Shown here: positions 6,425 through 13,392 of the stretch, piece after piece
How the letters are laid out: each line of letters starts with the position of its first letter
Position numbering within the stretch: the first letter of the stretch is position 1
Assembly: GCA_015655035.1 (NCBI GenBank)
Contig: JAATFS010000354.1
Coordinates: 1-18,225, forward strand
Source of the DNA: Lysobacterales bacterium
GTDB lineage: Bacteria; Pseudomonadota; Gammaproteobacteria; Xanthomonadales; Xanthomonadaceae
Reading direction: 5' to 3'
Length of the DNA: 18,225 bases
The notes under the pieces: model-generated
What the model saw: the letters and a program-made list of their open reading frames with translations, nothing else
Told to the model about the DNA's origin: nothing
Databases searched by the model: none
Made by a program: the position numbers and the translations under genes

Positions 6425-7243
6425 ATGCGCTTCCTGCCCCCGCTGCTGCTCAATACCGAATCGATCGAACTGCTGCCGGCCCGATTGCTGCGCGCGCGCA
6501 GCAACGCCGACGCGCGGCTGCTGGCCCATGCGGACTGGTTGCTGCGGCGCAAGCGCGATGGGCGCTATCTGGCCGTGGCCGATGCCCATGGCCTGCGAGG
6601 ACTGTTGCCGCGCTTGATGCATGAACCCGGCATCGAAGCCGCGCTGGACCGACTCGACGCCCTGCCCTTGCGCGCGCAGCCAGGAGACGAATCGCCGCTG
6701 CCGCTGAGCGCACTGCAACCGCGACTGAAACGGCTCGGGCTAGATGCCGAGCGCTATGCCGGCGACACCGGCCTTGCGATCGAAGCCGAACCGGCCACCC
6801 TGACCCATGCAGGGTGCGATCGCTACCGCCGTCCGCTATGGCTCAGCGCCGGTGCCCGCCGCGCCTGGCATGCACTGCGCACTGCCGCTGCGCGCGATGG
6901 CACGACGCTCGATGCCATTTCCGGCTATCGCAGCCACGACTACCAACTGGGCATCTTCGAACGCAAGTTTGCGCGCGGGCAAACGCTGACACAGATCCTG
7001 ACGGTGAATGCCGCGCCAGGTTTCAGCGAGCACCACAGCGGCAATGCGCTCGATGTCGGCACTCCCGGTGAACCACCCGCCGAGGAGAGCTTCGAGCGTA
7101 CCGCCGCCTTCGCCTGGCTGACGCGCCACGCTGCCGAGTTCGGCTTTTCCATGAGTTACCCGCGCGACAACCCGCATGGCATCGTCTACGAGCCCTGGCA
7201 TTGGCGTTTCGCTGCGACCACCGACAAGGTCCGTCGCACCTGA
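6425..7243 (+). CDS. M15 (VanY/LdcB-type) D,D- or L,D-carboxypeptidase-like protein
   Basis: A 272-residue protein with a C-terminal M15B peptidase domain (about residues 128-265). The family signatures are SGYRSHDYQ (166-174), the zinc site SEHHSGNALD (His203, Asp210) and EPWHWR (catalytic Glu256, zinc ligand His259), all intact. Known members trim peptidoglycan stem peptides. The N-terminal 125 residues are family-specific and unassigned. No signal peptide or lipobox is visible from this start, which is odd for a wall enzyme; it may act on recycled muropeptides or be exported differently. The ATG follows the hydrolase stop by 16 bases with no Shine-Dalgarno; TACCCT lies six bases before it. 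It is probably the last gene of the SPFH operon. Confidence 0.88.
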   Translation: MRFLPPLLLNTESIELLPARLLRARSNADARLLAHADWLLRRKRDGRYLAVADAHGLRGLLPRLMHEPGIEAALDRLDALPLRAQPGDESPLPLSALQPRLKRLGLDAERYAGDTGLAIEAEPATLTHAGCDRYRRPLWLSAGARRAWHALRTAAARDGTTLDAISGYRSHDYQLGIFERKFARGQTLTQILTVNAAPGFSEHHSGNALDVGTPGEPPAEESFERTAAFAWLTRHAAEFGFSMSYPRDNPHGIVYEPWHWRFAATTDKVRRT

Positions 7244-7283
7244 AGCCGCTGCCAAGTCGGCAACCGACACGGATGCCGGGCGC

Positions 7284-7958
7284 TCAGTCCTGTGAGCGAT
7301 TGGTCGGCGCCTTGGCGGCCACGGCAAAGTCGGCGATCCGCCACAGGTAGAGCGCGGCGTAGGTGCGGTAAGGGCCCCAGCGTTCGCTGCGGGCCTGCAG
7401 CTCCTTCGCGGAAGGCGCCTGTTCGAGCTTGTCCACGCGCTGCGCGCCCTTGCGCACGCCGAGATCGTCCACCGGCAGCACGTCCGGGCGGCCGAGCCGG
7501 AACATCAGCATCATTTCCACCGTCCAGCGGCCGATCCCTCGGATTGGCACCAAGGCCTGCACGATGTCGTCGTGGTGCATGTAGGGCATTTGCCGCAGCG
7601 AGGGAATCTCGCCCGCAAGTTCGCGCCGGGCCAGATCACGAAGCGCCAACGCCTTGTTGCCCGACACACCGCAACCGCGCAAGGCCGCATCGTCCACGCG
7701 CGCCAAGGTGTCGGCATGCAGACGTACGCTGCCGATCGCCGTCTCCACCCGCCCGACGATGGTCGACGCAGCCTTGCCACTGAGTTGCTGGAACAGGATC
7801 GCCCGCGCCAGCGCATCGACCGGATCGAACGACTTTTTCCATCCCGGCGGCGCGGCGATCGGGCCGATCCGCTTCATCCACGCCGCCAATTTGCGGTCGC
7901 GGGACGCCAGGTGCTCGAACGCGCTCTCCACATCGAAGCCGCGTGCGTGCCGGACCAT
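7284..7958 (-). CDS. DNA-3-methyladenine glycosylase II family (AlkA-like HhH-GPD)
   Basis: A 224-residue base-excision repair enzyme that removes alkylated purines from DNA. The helix-hairpin-helix is at about residues 136-150 (LVPIRGIGRWTVEMM). It is followed by the Pro/Asp loop LPVDDLGVRKG, whose second Asp (Asp165) corresponds to the catalytic Asp of AlkA. There is no lysine at the bifunctional position, so it should be a monofunctional glycosylase without lyase activity. FQQLSGKAA (56-64) is the conserved first-helix motif. No iron-sulfur cysteine motif is present, separating it from Nth/MutY. It lacks the N-terminal domain of E. coli AlkA, like the short bacterial AlkA/Mag1 forms. It starts four bases after the DUF423 stop, so the two are cotranscribed. 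Confidence 0.92.
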   Translation of the reverse strand: MVRHARGFDVESAFEHLASRDRKLAAWMKRIGPIAAPPGWKKSFDPVDALARAILFQQLSGKAASTIVGRVETAIGSVRLHADTLARVDDAALRGCGVSGNKALALRDLARRELAGEIPSLRQMPYMHHDDIVQALVPIRGIGRWTVEMMLMFRLGRPDVLPVDDLGVRKGAQRVDKLEQAPSAKELQARSERWGPYRTYAALYLWRIADFAVAAKAPTNRSQD

Positions 7959-7962
7959 TGGC

Positions 7963-8334
7963 TCAGCGCCTCACCGAACTCACCGCCAGCACCACCCAGC
8001 CCAGCATCAAGGTGACACCACCGATCGGCGCCAACCGAGTGGACCAATGCAGCAGCGCACCAGCAATCAGGCTGCCGGAGAACAGCAAGGTTCCGAGCAA
8101 CAACAGCGCCAGCGCCGCTCGCGCCAGCGCGCGCTCGGAGGCGCCTGCCAGCACCACCAGCACCGCGCCATGGCCGAATGCGTACTGCGCCGCAGTCTGC
8201 AAGCGCGACTGCACCAGCGCATCGGTCACGCCATGGGCGGCATAGGCCGACAGCCCGATTGCCGTGGCGGCCAGTAGCGCCCCTACGCAGGCCAATAGCG
8301 AGGGTTTCTTCGAACGACGGTCGTACATATGCAT
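7963..8334 (-). CDS. DUF423 family membrane protein (YgdD-like)
   Basis: A 123-residue inner-membrane protein with four hydrophobic helices (about residues 12-32, 47-64, 69-90 and 101-120). It has the DUF423 hallmarks: GALLAATAIGLSAYAAHG near the first helix, YAFGHGAVLV in the second, and GGVTLMLGWVVLA at the end. The family function is not established. AGG seven bases before the first ATG supports 8334; a second in-frame ATG lies two codons later. It is the first gene of a two-gene unit with the AlkA-like glycosylase and starts just after the terminator of the SRPBCC gene. Confidence 0.9.
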   Translation of the reverse strand: MHMYDRRSKKPSLLACVGALLAATAIGLSAYAAHGVTDALVQSRLQTAAQYAFGHGAVLVVLAGASERALARAALALLLLGTLLFSGSLIAGALLHWSTRLAPIGGVTLMLGWVVLAVSSVRR

Positions 8335-8363
8335 CGAACTACCTGCCTAGCCTGAAAGTTTGC

Positions 8364-8398
8364 AAAAAAAACGCGCCGCATGGGAGCGGCGCGTTTTT
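8364..8398 (-). terminator. Strong Rho-independent terminator of the SRPBCC gene
   Basis: ACGCGCCGC (8371-8379), loop ATGGGA, GCGGCGCGT (8386-8394): a perfect 9-bp GC-rich stem. It is flanked by eight A on the left (8364-8371) and five T on the right (8394-8398). Read on the minus strand the stem is followed by an eight-T tract, ideal for ending transcripts from the SRPBCC gene whose stop is at 8424. It also has terminator form on the plus strand. Confidence 0.93.
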
Positions 8399-8423
8399 CT
8401 CGATCACCTCATGAATCGAGGTA

Positions 8424-9575
8424 TTACTTGACCGACCAGTACACGTCGTAGGCACCGTCCTGGGTGAACGCCTTGTCGACGCCGGCCTTCCAGGATTCGT
8501 ACGGACGATCGACCACGTCGAAGCCATTGGTCGCAGCCCAGGCACGCAACGAATTGCGCACGGCATCCAGACCGGCCATGTGGCCTGCATACGTCGCCGA
8601 CGCGGCGCGATGAGCCTCGACGCGCGCATAGGTGACCGGTGCGCCGGCGGGGATGTTGACCTTCAACTGCTCGCCGCTGGCGGCGACCGGCGCGGCATCG
8701 ACGACAGGAGCCTCGTCCTTGCCCTCGTCAGCCTTGGGCGCCGCTGCGCCCGCAGCCTTCTTGCGCACCGGCTGGACGACGTCGAACGCGTACTTCTCGG
8801 CAGCAAAGTCCGTGGTCACGATCCGCACCGGACCCGCAGGCTCGAGCCCGTTGGCGTCCATCGTGCGCTTGATCCACTCCTGGTTGTCCTTGATCGACTT
8901 CTTGATGGTGTCGTTGTCGCGGTCGATGTTGCCCGCATTGACCACCAGCAGATCCTCGGCCGGGACATCCACCACCTTGAGTTCGCTCAAGGCCGGCTTG
9001 CCGTCCAGCTCGGCGCGGTAATCGAAGTTCGGCACCGTGGCCAGCACGTTGGACAAACGCGACAGACCCAGCTTCAGGTCGTCGCCGACGTGGCGGCTGA
9101 CATACAGGCCGGCATAGCGACCGAACAGGTTCCAGCCGTACTTGACGCTGTAATCCTGGGTGATCTTGACGTTGCGATTGTTCTTGCCAGTCGGCGCCAG
9201 GGTGAACGACGTGGTCTTGTCGTAGCCCTTGGTCGGATCTTCGATGGCAATGGCGACACGCTCGTTCTTGACGCTATCGGTGATCTCCCAGCTACCGTTG
9301 CCGATATAGCCTTCGTTCGAGCTGTACTCGATGCGCGCGCCCTTGCCGGCATCCGCGCCTGCAAGCTTGAGCTGGATCTTCGGGTCGCGCAGTACCAGCG
9401 GGTTCCAATCCTGGAAACGGTGGAAGCTGTTCACCGTGTCATACACGATGGTCATCTTGCGATTGGTTTCAGTGCTCTCGGACATCTGCCGTTCCGAAGG
9501 CAGTACCAGGCCTACTACGACAAACAGGCCAGCCACGATCCCCAAGGCAATCAGGAACTCGACAATACGGGTCAT
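8424..9575 (-). CDS. Membrane-anchored SRPBCC protein with GyrI-like C-terminal domain
   Basis: A 383-residue protein with one N-terminal membrane helix (residues 4-25) and a polyketide-cyclase/SRPBCC ligand-binding domain (about 33-190; NSFHRFQDWNPL and GKGARIEYSSNEGYIGNGSWEI are typical). A GyrI-like/effector-binding domain follows (about 198-383). That second domain is split by a low-complexity Ala/Pro/Lys/Asp stretch (about 271-303) before it resumes with VNIPAGAPVTYARVEAHRAA. Both domains are hydrophobic-ligand pockets, so a role in lipid or small-molecule sensing at the membrane is plausible, but the ligand is unknown. GGAG eight bases upstream supports the start. It is monocistronic, with its own promoter and a strong terminator. 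Confidence 0.87.
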   Translation of the reverse strand: MTRIVEFLIALGIVAGLFVVVGLVLPSERQMSESTETNRKMTIVYDTVNSFHRFQDWNPLVLRDPKIQLKLAGADAGKGARIEYSSNEGYIGNGSWEITDSVKNERVAIAIEDPTKGYDKTTSFTLAPTGKNNRNVKITQDYSVKYGWNLFGRYAGLYVSRHVGDDLKLGLSRLSNVLATVPNFDYRAELDGKPALSELKVVDVPAEDLLVVNAGNIDRDNDTIKKSIKDNQEWIKRTMDANGLEPAGPVRIVTTDFAAEKYAFDVVQPVRKKAAGAAAPKADEGKDEAPVVDAAPVAASGEQLKVNIPAGAPVTYARVEAHRAASATYAGHMAGLDAVRNSLRAWAATNGFDVVDRPYESWKAGVDKAFTQDGAYDVYWSVK

Positions 9576-9628
9576 TCAGAAGTCTCCGGGGCCGATCCCA
9601 CGGCCGGGTTGATTGAAGCGAAGCGCCC

Positions 9629-9658
9629 ATCCTAGCAGGCTTCGCACCAGATGTTCAG
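9629..9658 (-). promoter_or_regulatory. Candidate promoter of the SRPBCC gene
   Basis: On the minus strand CTGAAC (9658-9653), an 18-base spacer and TAGGAT (9634-9629) give a moderate sigma-70-like pair. It would leave a leader of about 45-50 bases before the ATG at 9575. No operator-like repeat is visible beside it. Confidence 0.4.
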
Positions 9659-9940
9659 CTGTCTGTGGGGTAGGCAGACCGCACGATGAAGAAAGCACGC
9701 CACCGCGTTTCCACAAGCGGCTGGCGACACTCTTGTACAGGCACGCGACGACGCGATGCATGCCCTCTTTAATAATGCAGCGGGTGCATGTTCCGCCAGT
9801 CCTGTTGCAGGAGCAATCATACCGCCGGCCCGCCAGCGAAGCAGACCAATCCGGACACTGCGGCACGACAGCGCTGCCAATCATGCACCTCGCCGCCAGA
9901 CCAATGCCGCGCAGCGGGCCCGACCAACACGGACGCTCCC

Positions 9941-9962
9941 TGGCCCGGCTCACGCCGGGCCA
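9941..9962 (-). terminator. Perfect 9-bp hairpin after the kinase/regulator operon
   Basis: TGGCCCGGC, loop TCAC, GCCGGGCCA. It lies about 50 bases past the response-regulator stop on the minus strand. No T-tract follows, so it may be a factor-assisted transcript end or a 3' stabilising hairpin rather than a full intrinsic terminator. Confidence 0.45.
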
Positions 9963-10011
9963 CCCGCCGGCGAACGCCCCGCGCGCAGCCCAGGGCCGCG
10001 CATCCTGCCGC

Positions 10012-10653
10012 TCAGACGAGTTGCAGCTCGAAGGCCTTGAGTACCGCCCGCGTGCGATCGCGCACGCCGAGCTTGGACAGAATGTTGGAAACGTGGTTCT
10101 TGATCGTGCCCTCGGCCACCCCCAACGAATTGGCGATCTCCTTGTTGGAAAAACCGCTGGCCATCAGCCGCAGGATCTCGGTTTCTCGATCGGTCAGCGG
10201 ATCCGGACGGTCGAGGCTGACGAACTCGTTGCGCATGTGTTCCAGCCCGGACAGCAGGCGCTGGGTCACTGCCGGCTGCACCAGCGAGCCGCCGCCGGCA
10301 ACCGTGCGGATCGCGCCGACCAGTTGCTCCAGCGAGACATCCTTGAGCAGATAGCCCTTGGCGCCGGCCTTGAGCCCGGCCAGCACCAGTTGGTCGTCGT
10401 CGAAGGTGGTGAGGATGATCGTCGGCGGCAGCGTGCCGTTGCGCGACAGCACCTGCAGTGCTTCCAGGCCGGACATCACCGGCATGCGCATATCCATCAG
10501 CACCACGTCCGGCTTGATTTGCGGAATCTGCTCGACCGCCTGGCGGCCGTCGGACGCCTCGGCCACCACCTCGATCCCCCCATCCAGCGCCAGCAGCGAG
10601 CGGATGCCCTGCCGCACCAGGGTTTGATCGTCGACCAGGCAGACACGGATCAT
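10012..10653 (-). CDS. NarL/LuxR-type response regulator
   Basis: A 213-residue two-component regulator. The receiver domain (residues 1-120) has the acidic pair Asp8/Asp9, phospho-acceptor Asp54 in VVLMDMRMP, Thr82/Thr83 and Lys104 in YLLKD, so all phosphotransfer residues are present. The C-terminal LuxR-type helix-turn-helix (about 150-210) reads LTDRETEILRLMASGFSNKEIA followed by VAEGTIKNHVSNILSKLGVRDR. It is expected to dimerise on phosphorylation and bind DNA. The ATG shares one base with the kinase stop (TGATG), so the two are translationally coupled; a longer upstream frame is only overlap with the kinase gene. The regulated genes are unknown. Closest known architecture: DesR/LiaR-like. 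Confidence 0.95.
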   Translation of the reverse strand: MIRVCLVDDQTLVRQGIRSLLALDGGIEVVAEASDGRQAVEQIPQIKPDVVLMDMRMPVMSGLEALQVLSRNGTLPPTIILTTFDDDQLVLAGLKAGAKGYLLKDVSLEQLVGAIRTVAGGGSLVQPAVTQRLLSGLEHMRNEFVSLDRPDPLTDRETEILRLMASGFSNKEIANSLGVAEGTIKNHVSNILSKLGVRDRTRAVLKAFELQLV

Positions 10654-11855
10654 CACAGCACTCCTTCGGGAACGGCCACCGGCATCAGGCCCGGTGTGCC
10701 AGGAACGGAAAGGCGCAGGCGAAAGCCGCCGCCCCGTCGGGTTTGGATATCGAGCAGGCCGCCGTACTGGCTGAGCCGCTCGCGCATGCCGCGCAGACCA
10801 TTGCCAGTGGTGACCTGTTCGGCACCCTGGCCATCGTCGTCGGCCTCGATCACCACGCTGGCGCCGTCCCTGTGGACCTTGATCCACAGGTTGCGCGCGC
10901 CGGCATGCCGTACCGCGTTGGTAATGATCTCCTGGGTACATCGCAGCAGCACGTGCGCCCGCTCCGGGTCTTCGACCGTCAGCGGCGCGGCGATGTCCAG
11001 GTGGATGTCCAGCGAGGGCACCTGCGCCACCAGCGGCCGCAGCGCCGCCGCCAGGTCGATCGCCCCACTCTCGCGCAGCTGGCTCACCGCCTCGCGCACG
11101 TCGGTCAGCAGCAGCTTGGCCAGGGTATGCGCCTGGCGCACGTGTTCCTGGGCCTGGCCCTCGGTGATGTGGCTGGCCACTTCCAGGTTCAGGCTCAGCG
11201 CGGTCAGGTGGTGGCCGAGCAGGTCATGCAGTTCGCGGGAGATCCGGGTGCGCTCGTTGATGCGCGCACTCTCGGCCAGCAACGCACGGGTCGCGCGCAG
11301 CTCGGCATTGAGCCGCCATTGCTCCTCGCGCGCCTCGGTCTGCTGCCGAGCCACCAGGCTGGTGACGAAGATGAACAGCGAAAAGCCACCGTAGAGCAGC
11401 GCCTGCATCACCGAGTCGAACAGCGGCAGTCCGATCAGCACGTGGTAGACCGGCACCACGGTCAACTGGCTTGCGGTCAGCCAAACCACCCCGATCCCCA
11501 CCGGCAACAGCCATGGGATGACGCCGGCGGCCACCATCATCAGGATGCTGCCCAGGCCCGACCCATTCAGATAGCTGACCGTGAGCGCGCAGATCGTCAT
11601 CAGCAGCAGGATCACGCGGTCGTACCAATGGTGGTGTCCGCCGCTGGTGAGGCCGCGCGTCAGCCAGAAGTAGCTGATGCCAAAACCGAAATAGGCCACG
11701 AAGACCCACTTCGCCTCGGTGCTGGCGCGCGAAGCGCCGTCGTCGATCGGGCCCCAGTAGCTGTAAATCAGCGGCATGGCGATGATGGCCCAGGTGAACA
11801 GGCCAGCAAAGCGCAGAACGCGGGTATGACTGAGGTATCCCAACATGGCGCCCAT
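10653..11855 (-). CDS. NarL-family sensor histidine kinase (HisKA_3, DesK-like)
   Basis: A 400-residue membrane kinase. About six hydrophobic segments in residues 14-170 form a polytopic sensor with no large periplasmic domain, the form seen in DesK and LiaS types that sense membrane state. The HisKA_3 dimerisation domain contains RISRELHDLLGHHL with phospho-acceptor His210. The ATPase has the N box (Asn313 in QEIITNAVRHA), DDDGQG (339-344) and GNGLRGMRERL. Its partner is the adjoining response regulator. Start is uncertain: neither ATG (11855 or 11846) has a Shine-Dalgarno. A minus-strand TAAGAT at 11859-11854 sits seven bases before the second ATG, which would suit a leaderless 397-residue form. 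Confidence 0.93.
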   Translation of the reverse strand: MGAMLGYLSHTRVLRFAGLFTWAIIAMPLIYSYWGPIDDGASRASTEAKWVFVAYFGFGISYFWLTRGLTSGGHHHWYDRVILLLMTICALTVSYLNGSGLGSILMMVAAGVIPWLLPVGIGVVWLTASQLTVVPVYHVLIGLPLFDSVMQALLYGGFSLFIFVTSLVARQQTEAREEQWRLNAELRATRALLAESARINERTRISRELHDLLGHHLTALSLNLEVASHITEGQAQEHVRQAHTLAKLLLTDVREAVSQLRESGAIDLAAALRPLVAQVPSLDIHLDIAAPLTVEDPERAHVLLRCTQEIITNAVRHAGARNLWIKVHRDGASVVIEADDDGQGAEQVTTGNGLRGMRERLSQYGGLLDIQTRRGGGFRLRLSVPGTPGLMPVAVPEGVL

Positions 11856-11891
11856 CTTAGAGCGTGGGCGGCGCGGCGCACTGCTCCGTAA

Positions 11892-11918
11892 GTCATGGGC
11901 ACGACGTCATGGGCACGA
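11892..11918. repeat. Two tandem copies of a 13-bp direct repeat
   Basis: GTCATGGGCACGA occurs at 11892-11904 and again at 11906-11918, a 14-base period. It lies between the divergent kinase gene and the acetyltransferase-min operon, so it may be a pair of regulator half-sites for one of them, or a chance short duplication. Confidence 0.5.
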
Positions 11919-11921
11919 TAA

Positions 11922-11939
11922 GTCGCCGCTTCAGGCGAC
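11922..11939. other. Small hairpin upstream of the GNAT-min operon
   Basis: GTCGCC, loop GCTTCA, GGCGAC: a perfect 6-bp stem, three bases after the tandem repeat and about 60 bases before the acetyltransferase start. It could belong to the operon's promoter or leader. No T-tract follows. Confidence 0.3.
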
Positions 11940-12001
11940 CCATGCAATAATCACCCGAAGATCCGGTTACAGGATCAGCCGCGTTACCCTTCGGAGTTCC
12001 A

Positions 12002-12595
12002 ATGTCGATCGTCATCCGCGACGTGCGCGAGCACGAGCTCGATTCCGTCCTGGCCCTCAATAACAATGCCGGCCTGGCGATCCTGCCCCTGGATTCGGCC
12101 AAGTTGCATCGTTTCTACCAGGAGGCCGAATATTTTCGCGTCGCCGAGCGCGACGGCAACCTGGCAGGCTTCCTGGTCGGGTTTGGCAGTGGCAGCAGCC
12201 ATGACAGCAGCAATTTTGCCTGGTTCCGCGACCGCCACCCGGATTTCTTCTATATCGACCGCATCGTGGTGGCCAGCCGTCGCCGTGGCGGCGGTGTCGG
12301 GCGCGCGTTCTACGCCGACGTGCAGAGCTATGCCGAGCTACGCTATCCGCAGCTGGCCTGCGAGGTGTTCCTGGACCATGGCGCCGACGCGGCGCTGCTG
12401 TTCCATGGCAGCTTCGGCTTCCGCGAGGTCGGCCAGAACACCATGCCCGACGTCGATGTTCGCGCCAGCATGCTGCTCAAGGACATGTGCAGCTATGCCT
12501 GGGTCAAGGAGACCTACGGTGGCCAGTTGCCAGACGTTCCCTGGGTCGGTCACAGCCGCCATTTAGCGGGCGCGCAGCGCCAGACGGGTACTTGA
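12002..12595 (+). CDS. GNAT-family N-acetyltransferase
   Basis: A 197-residue protein of the Gcn5-related acetyltransferase superfamily. The acetyl-CoA pyrophosphate-binding motif is RRRGGGVGRAFY (residues 93-104), preceded by the beta-4 strand DFFYIDRIVVAS and followed by FLDHGADAALLFHGSFGFREVG, the family's motif B. The substrate is not predictable. GGAG before the ATG supports the start. It ends two bases before minC and appears to be the first gene of a four-gene unit with minCDE, which is unusual for a min operon. Whether it modifies Min proteins or is simply a passenger is unknown. Confidence 0.9.
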   Translation: MSIVIRDVREHELDSVLALNNNAGLAILPLDSAKLHRFYQEAEYFRVAERDGNLAGFLVGFGSGSSHDSSNFAWFRDRHPDFFYIDRIVVASRRRGGGVGRAFYADVQSYAELRYPQLACEVFLDHGADAALLFHGSFGFREVGQNTMPDVDVRASMLLKDMCSYAWVKETYGGQLPDVPWVGHSRHLAGAQRQTGT

Positions 12596-12597
12596 GC

Positions 12598-13356
12598 ATG
12601 TCGTCGGTAAATCTGGATTTCGAACAAGCCGGTGAATTGAAGATCGGCCAGGTGGGCATCGCCAATCTGCGGGTCCGCACCCTGGATGTCACGCGCCTGG
12701 CCCAGGAAATGCGCGATCGCGTGAACCGCGCGCCCAAGCTGTTCGGCAACGCTGCGGTGATCCTGGACTTCGGCGGGCTGTCGCAGGTGCCGGACCTGGA
12801 AACGGCACAGGCGTTGCTGGTAGGCCTGCGCGAGGCGGGCGTGCTGCCGGTGGCGCTGGCCTATGGCACCAGCGAGATCGCGCTGCTGGCGCAGCAACTG
12901 GGCCTGCCATTGCTGGCCAAGTTCCGCGCCCAGTACGAAAAGATCGACGGCGGCGCGGCCCCACCGCCACCGCCGCGCAAGGAGCCGACACCGGCGGCGG
13001 CTGCAGCGCCGGCACCGGTGGCAGCCAAGCCCGGCCGCATGCAACGCAACGCGGTGCGCTCGGGCCAACAGGTGTATGCGGAGAATTGCGACCTGACTGT
13101 TCTCAATACCGTAGGTGCCGGTTCCGAGGTGATTGCCGATGGCAGCATCCATATCTACGGTACCCTGCGCGGCCGCGCGCTGGCCGGCGCGCAGGGCAAT
13201 ACTGATGCGCGGATCTTCTGCCGCGACTTCCATGCCGAACTGGTTGCCATTGCTGGCCACTACAAGGTGCTGGACGATGTTCCCACCGATCTGCGTGGCA
13301 AGGCCGTCCAGGTCTGGCTGGAGCAGGATCAGATCAAGATCGCTGCGCTGGACTGA
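12598..13356 (+). CDS. minC: Septum site-determining protein MinC
   Basis: A 252-residue inhibitor of FtsZ polymerisation at the cell poles. The N-terminal domain (about 1-115) contains LKIGQVGIANLRVRTLD and VILDFGGLSQVPD. A Pro/Ala-rich linker follows (about 118-148, with PPPPP). The C-terminal beta-helix domain (about 150-250) carries RSGQ (154-157), the MinD-binding motif, and GSIHIYGTLRGRALAG as in all MinC proteins. The longer frame that starts upstream overlaps the acetyltransferase gene; the ATG at 12598, two bases after that stop, gives the standard length. It is cotranscribed with minD and minE. Confidence 0.96.
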   Translation: MSSVNLDFEQAGELKIGQVGIANLRVRTLDVTRLAQEMRDRVNRAPKLFGNAAVILDFGGLSQVPDLETAQALLVGLREAGVLPVALAYGTSEIALLAQQLGLPLLAKFRAQYEKIDGGAAPPPPPRKEPTPAAAAAPAPVAAKPGRMQRNAVRSGQQVYAENCDLTVLNTVGAGSEVIADGSIHIYGTLRGRALAGAQGNTDARIFCRDFHAELVAIAGHYKVLDDVPTDLRGKAVQVWLEQDQIKIAALD

Positions 13357-13392
13357 CGCAGCCCTATCACAGAAACATTTTGGAGAAATCCT

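Larger units (their letters stand above)
9576..10011. other. 436-base intergenic region without a supported gene
   Basis: The stretch lies between the SRPBCC start and the response-regulator stop, both on the minus strand. It contains a candidate promoter for the SRPBCC gene (9629-9658), an AT-rich patch TTTAATAATG (9768-9777) flanked by imperfect ATGCA/TGCAT arms, and a perfect 9-bp hairpin at 9941-9962. The open frames crossing it lack a ribosome site, domain signature or convincing codon use. A small RNA cannot be excluded. Confidence 0.5.

Noticed and set aside
7256..7268. Short GTCGG/CCGAC hairpin between the convergent M15 and AlkA-like genes
   Set aside because: A five-base stem with a three-base loop and no T-tract is too weak to call a terminator in GC-rich DNA.
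8580..9635. 351-codon plus-strand open frame opposite the SRPBCC gene
   Set aside because: It is a shadow of the minus-strand gene, which has the signal, domains, ribosome site and terminator.
9576..9953. 125-codon minus-strand open frame in the long intergenic gap
   Set aside because: It runs directly into the SRPBCC promoter and ribosome-site region, is Cys/Arg-rich without a domain, and lacks a Shine-Dalgarno.
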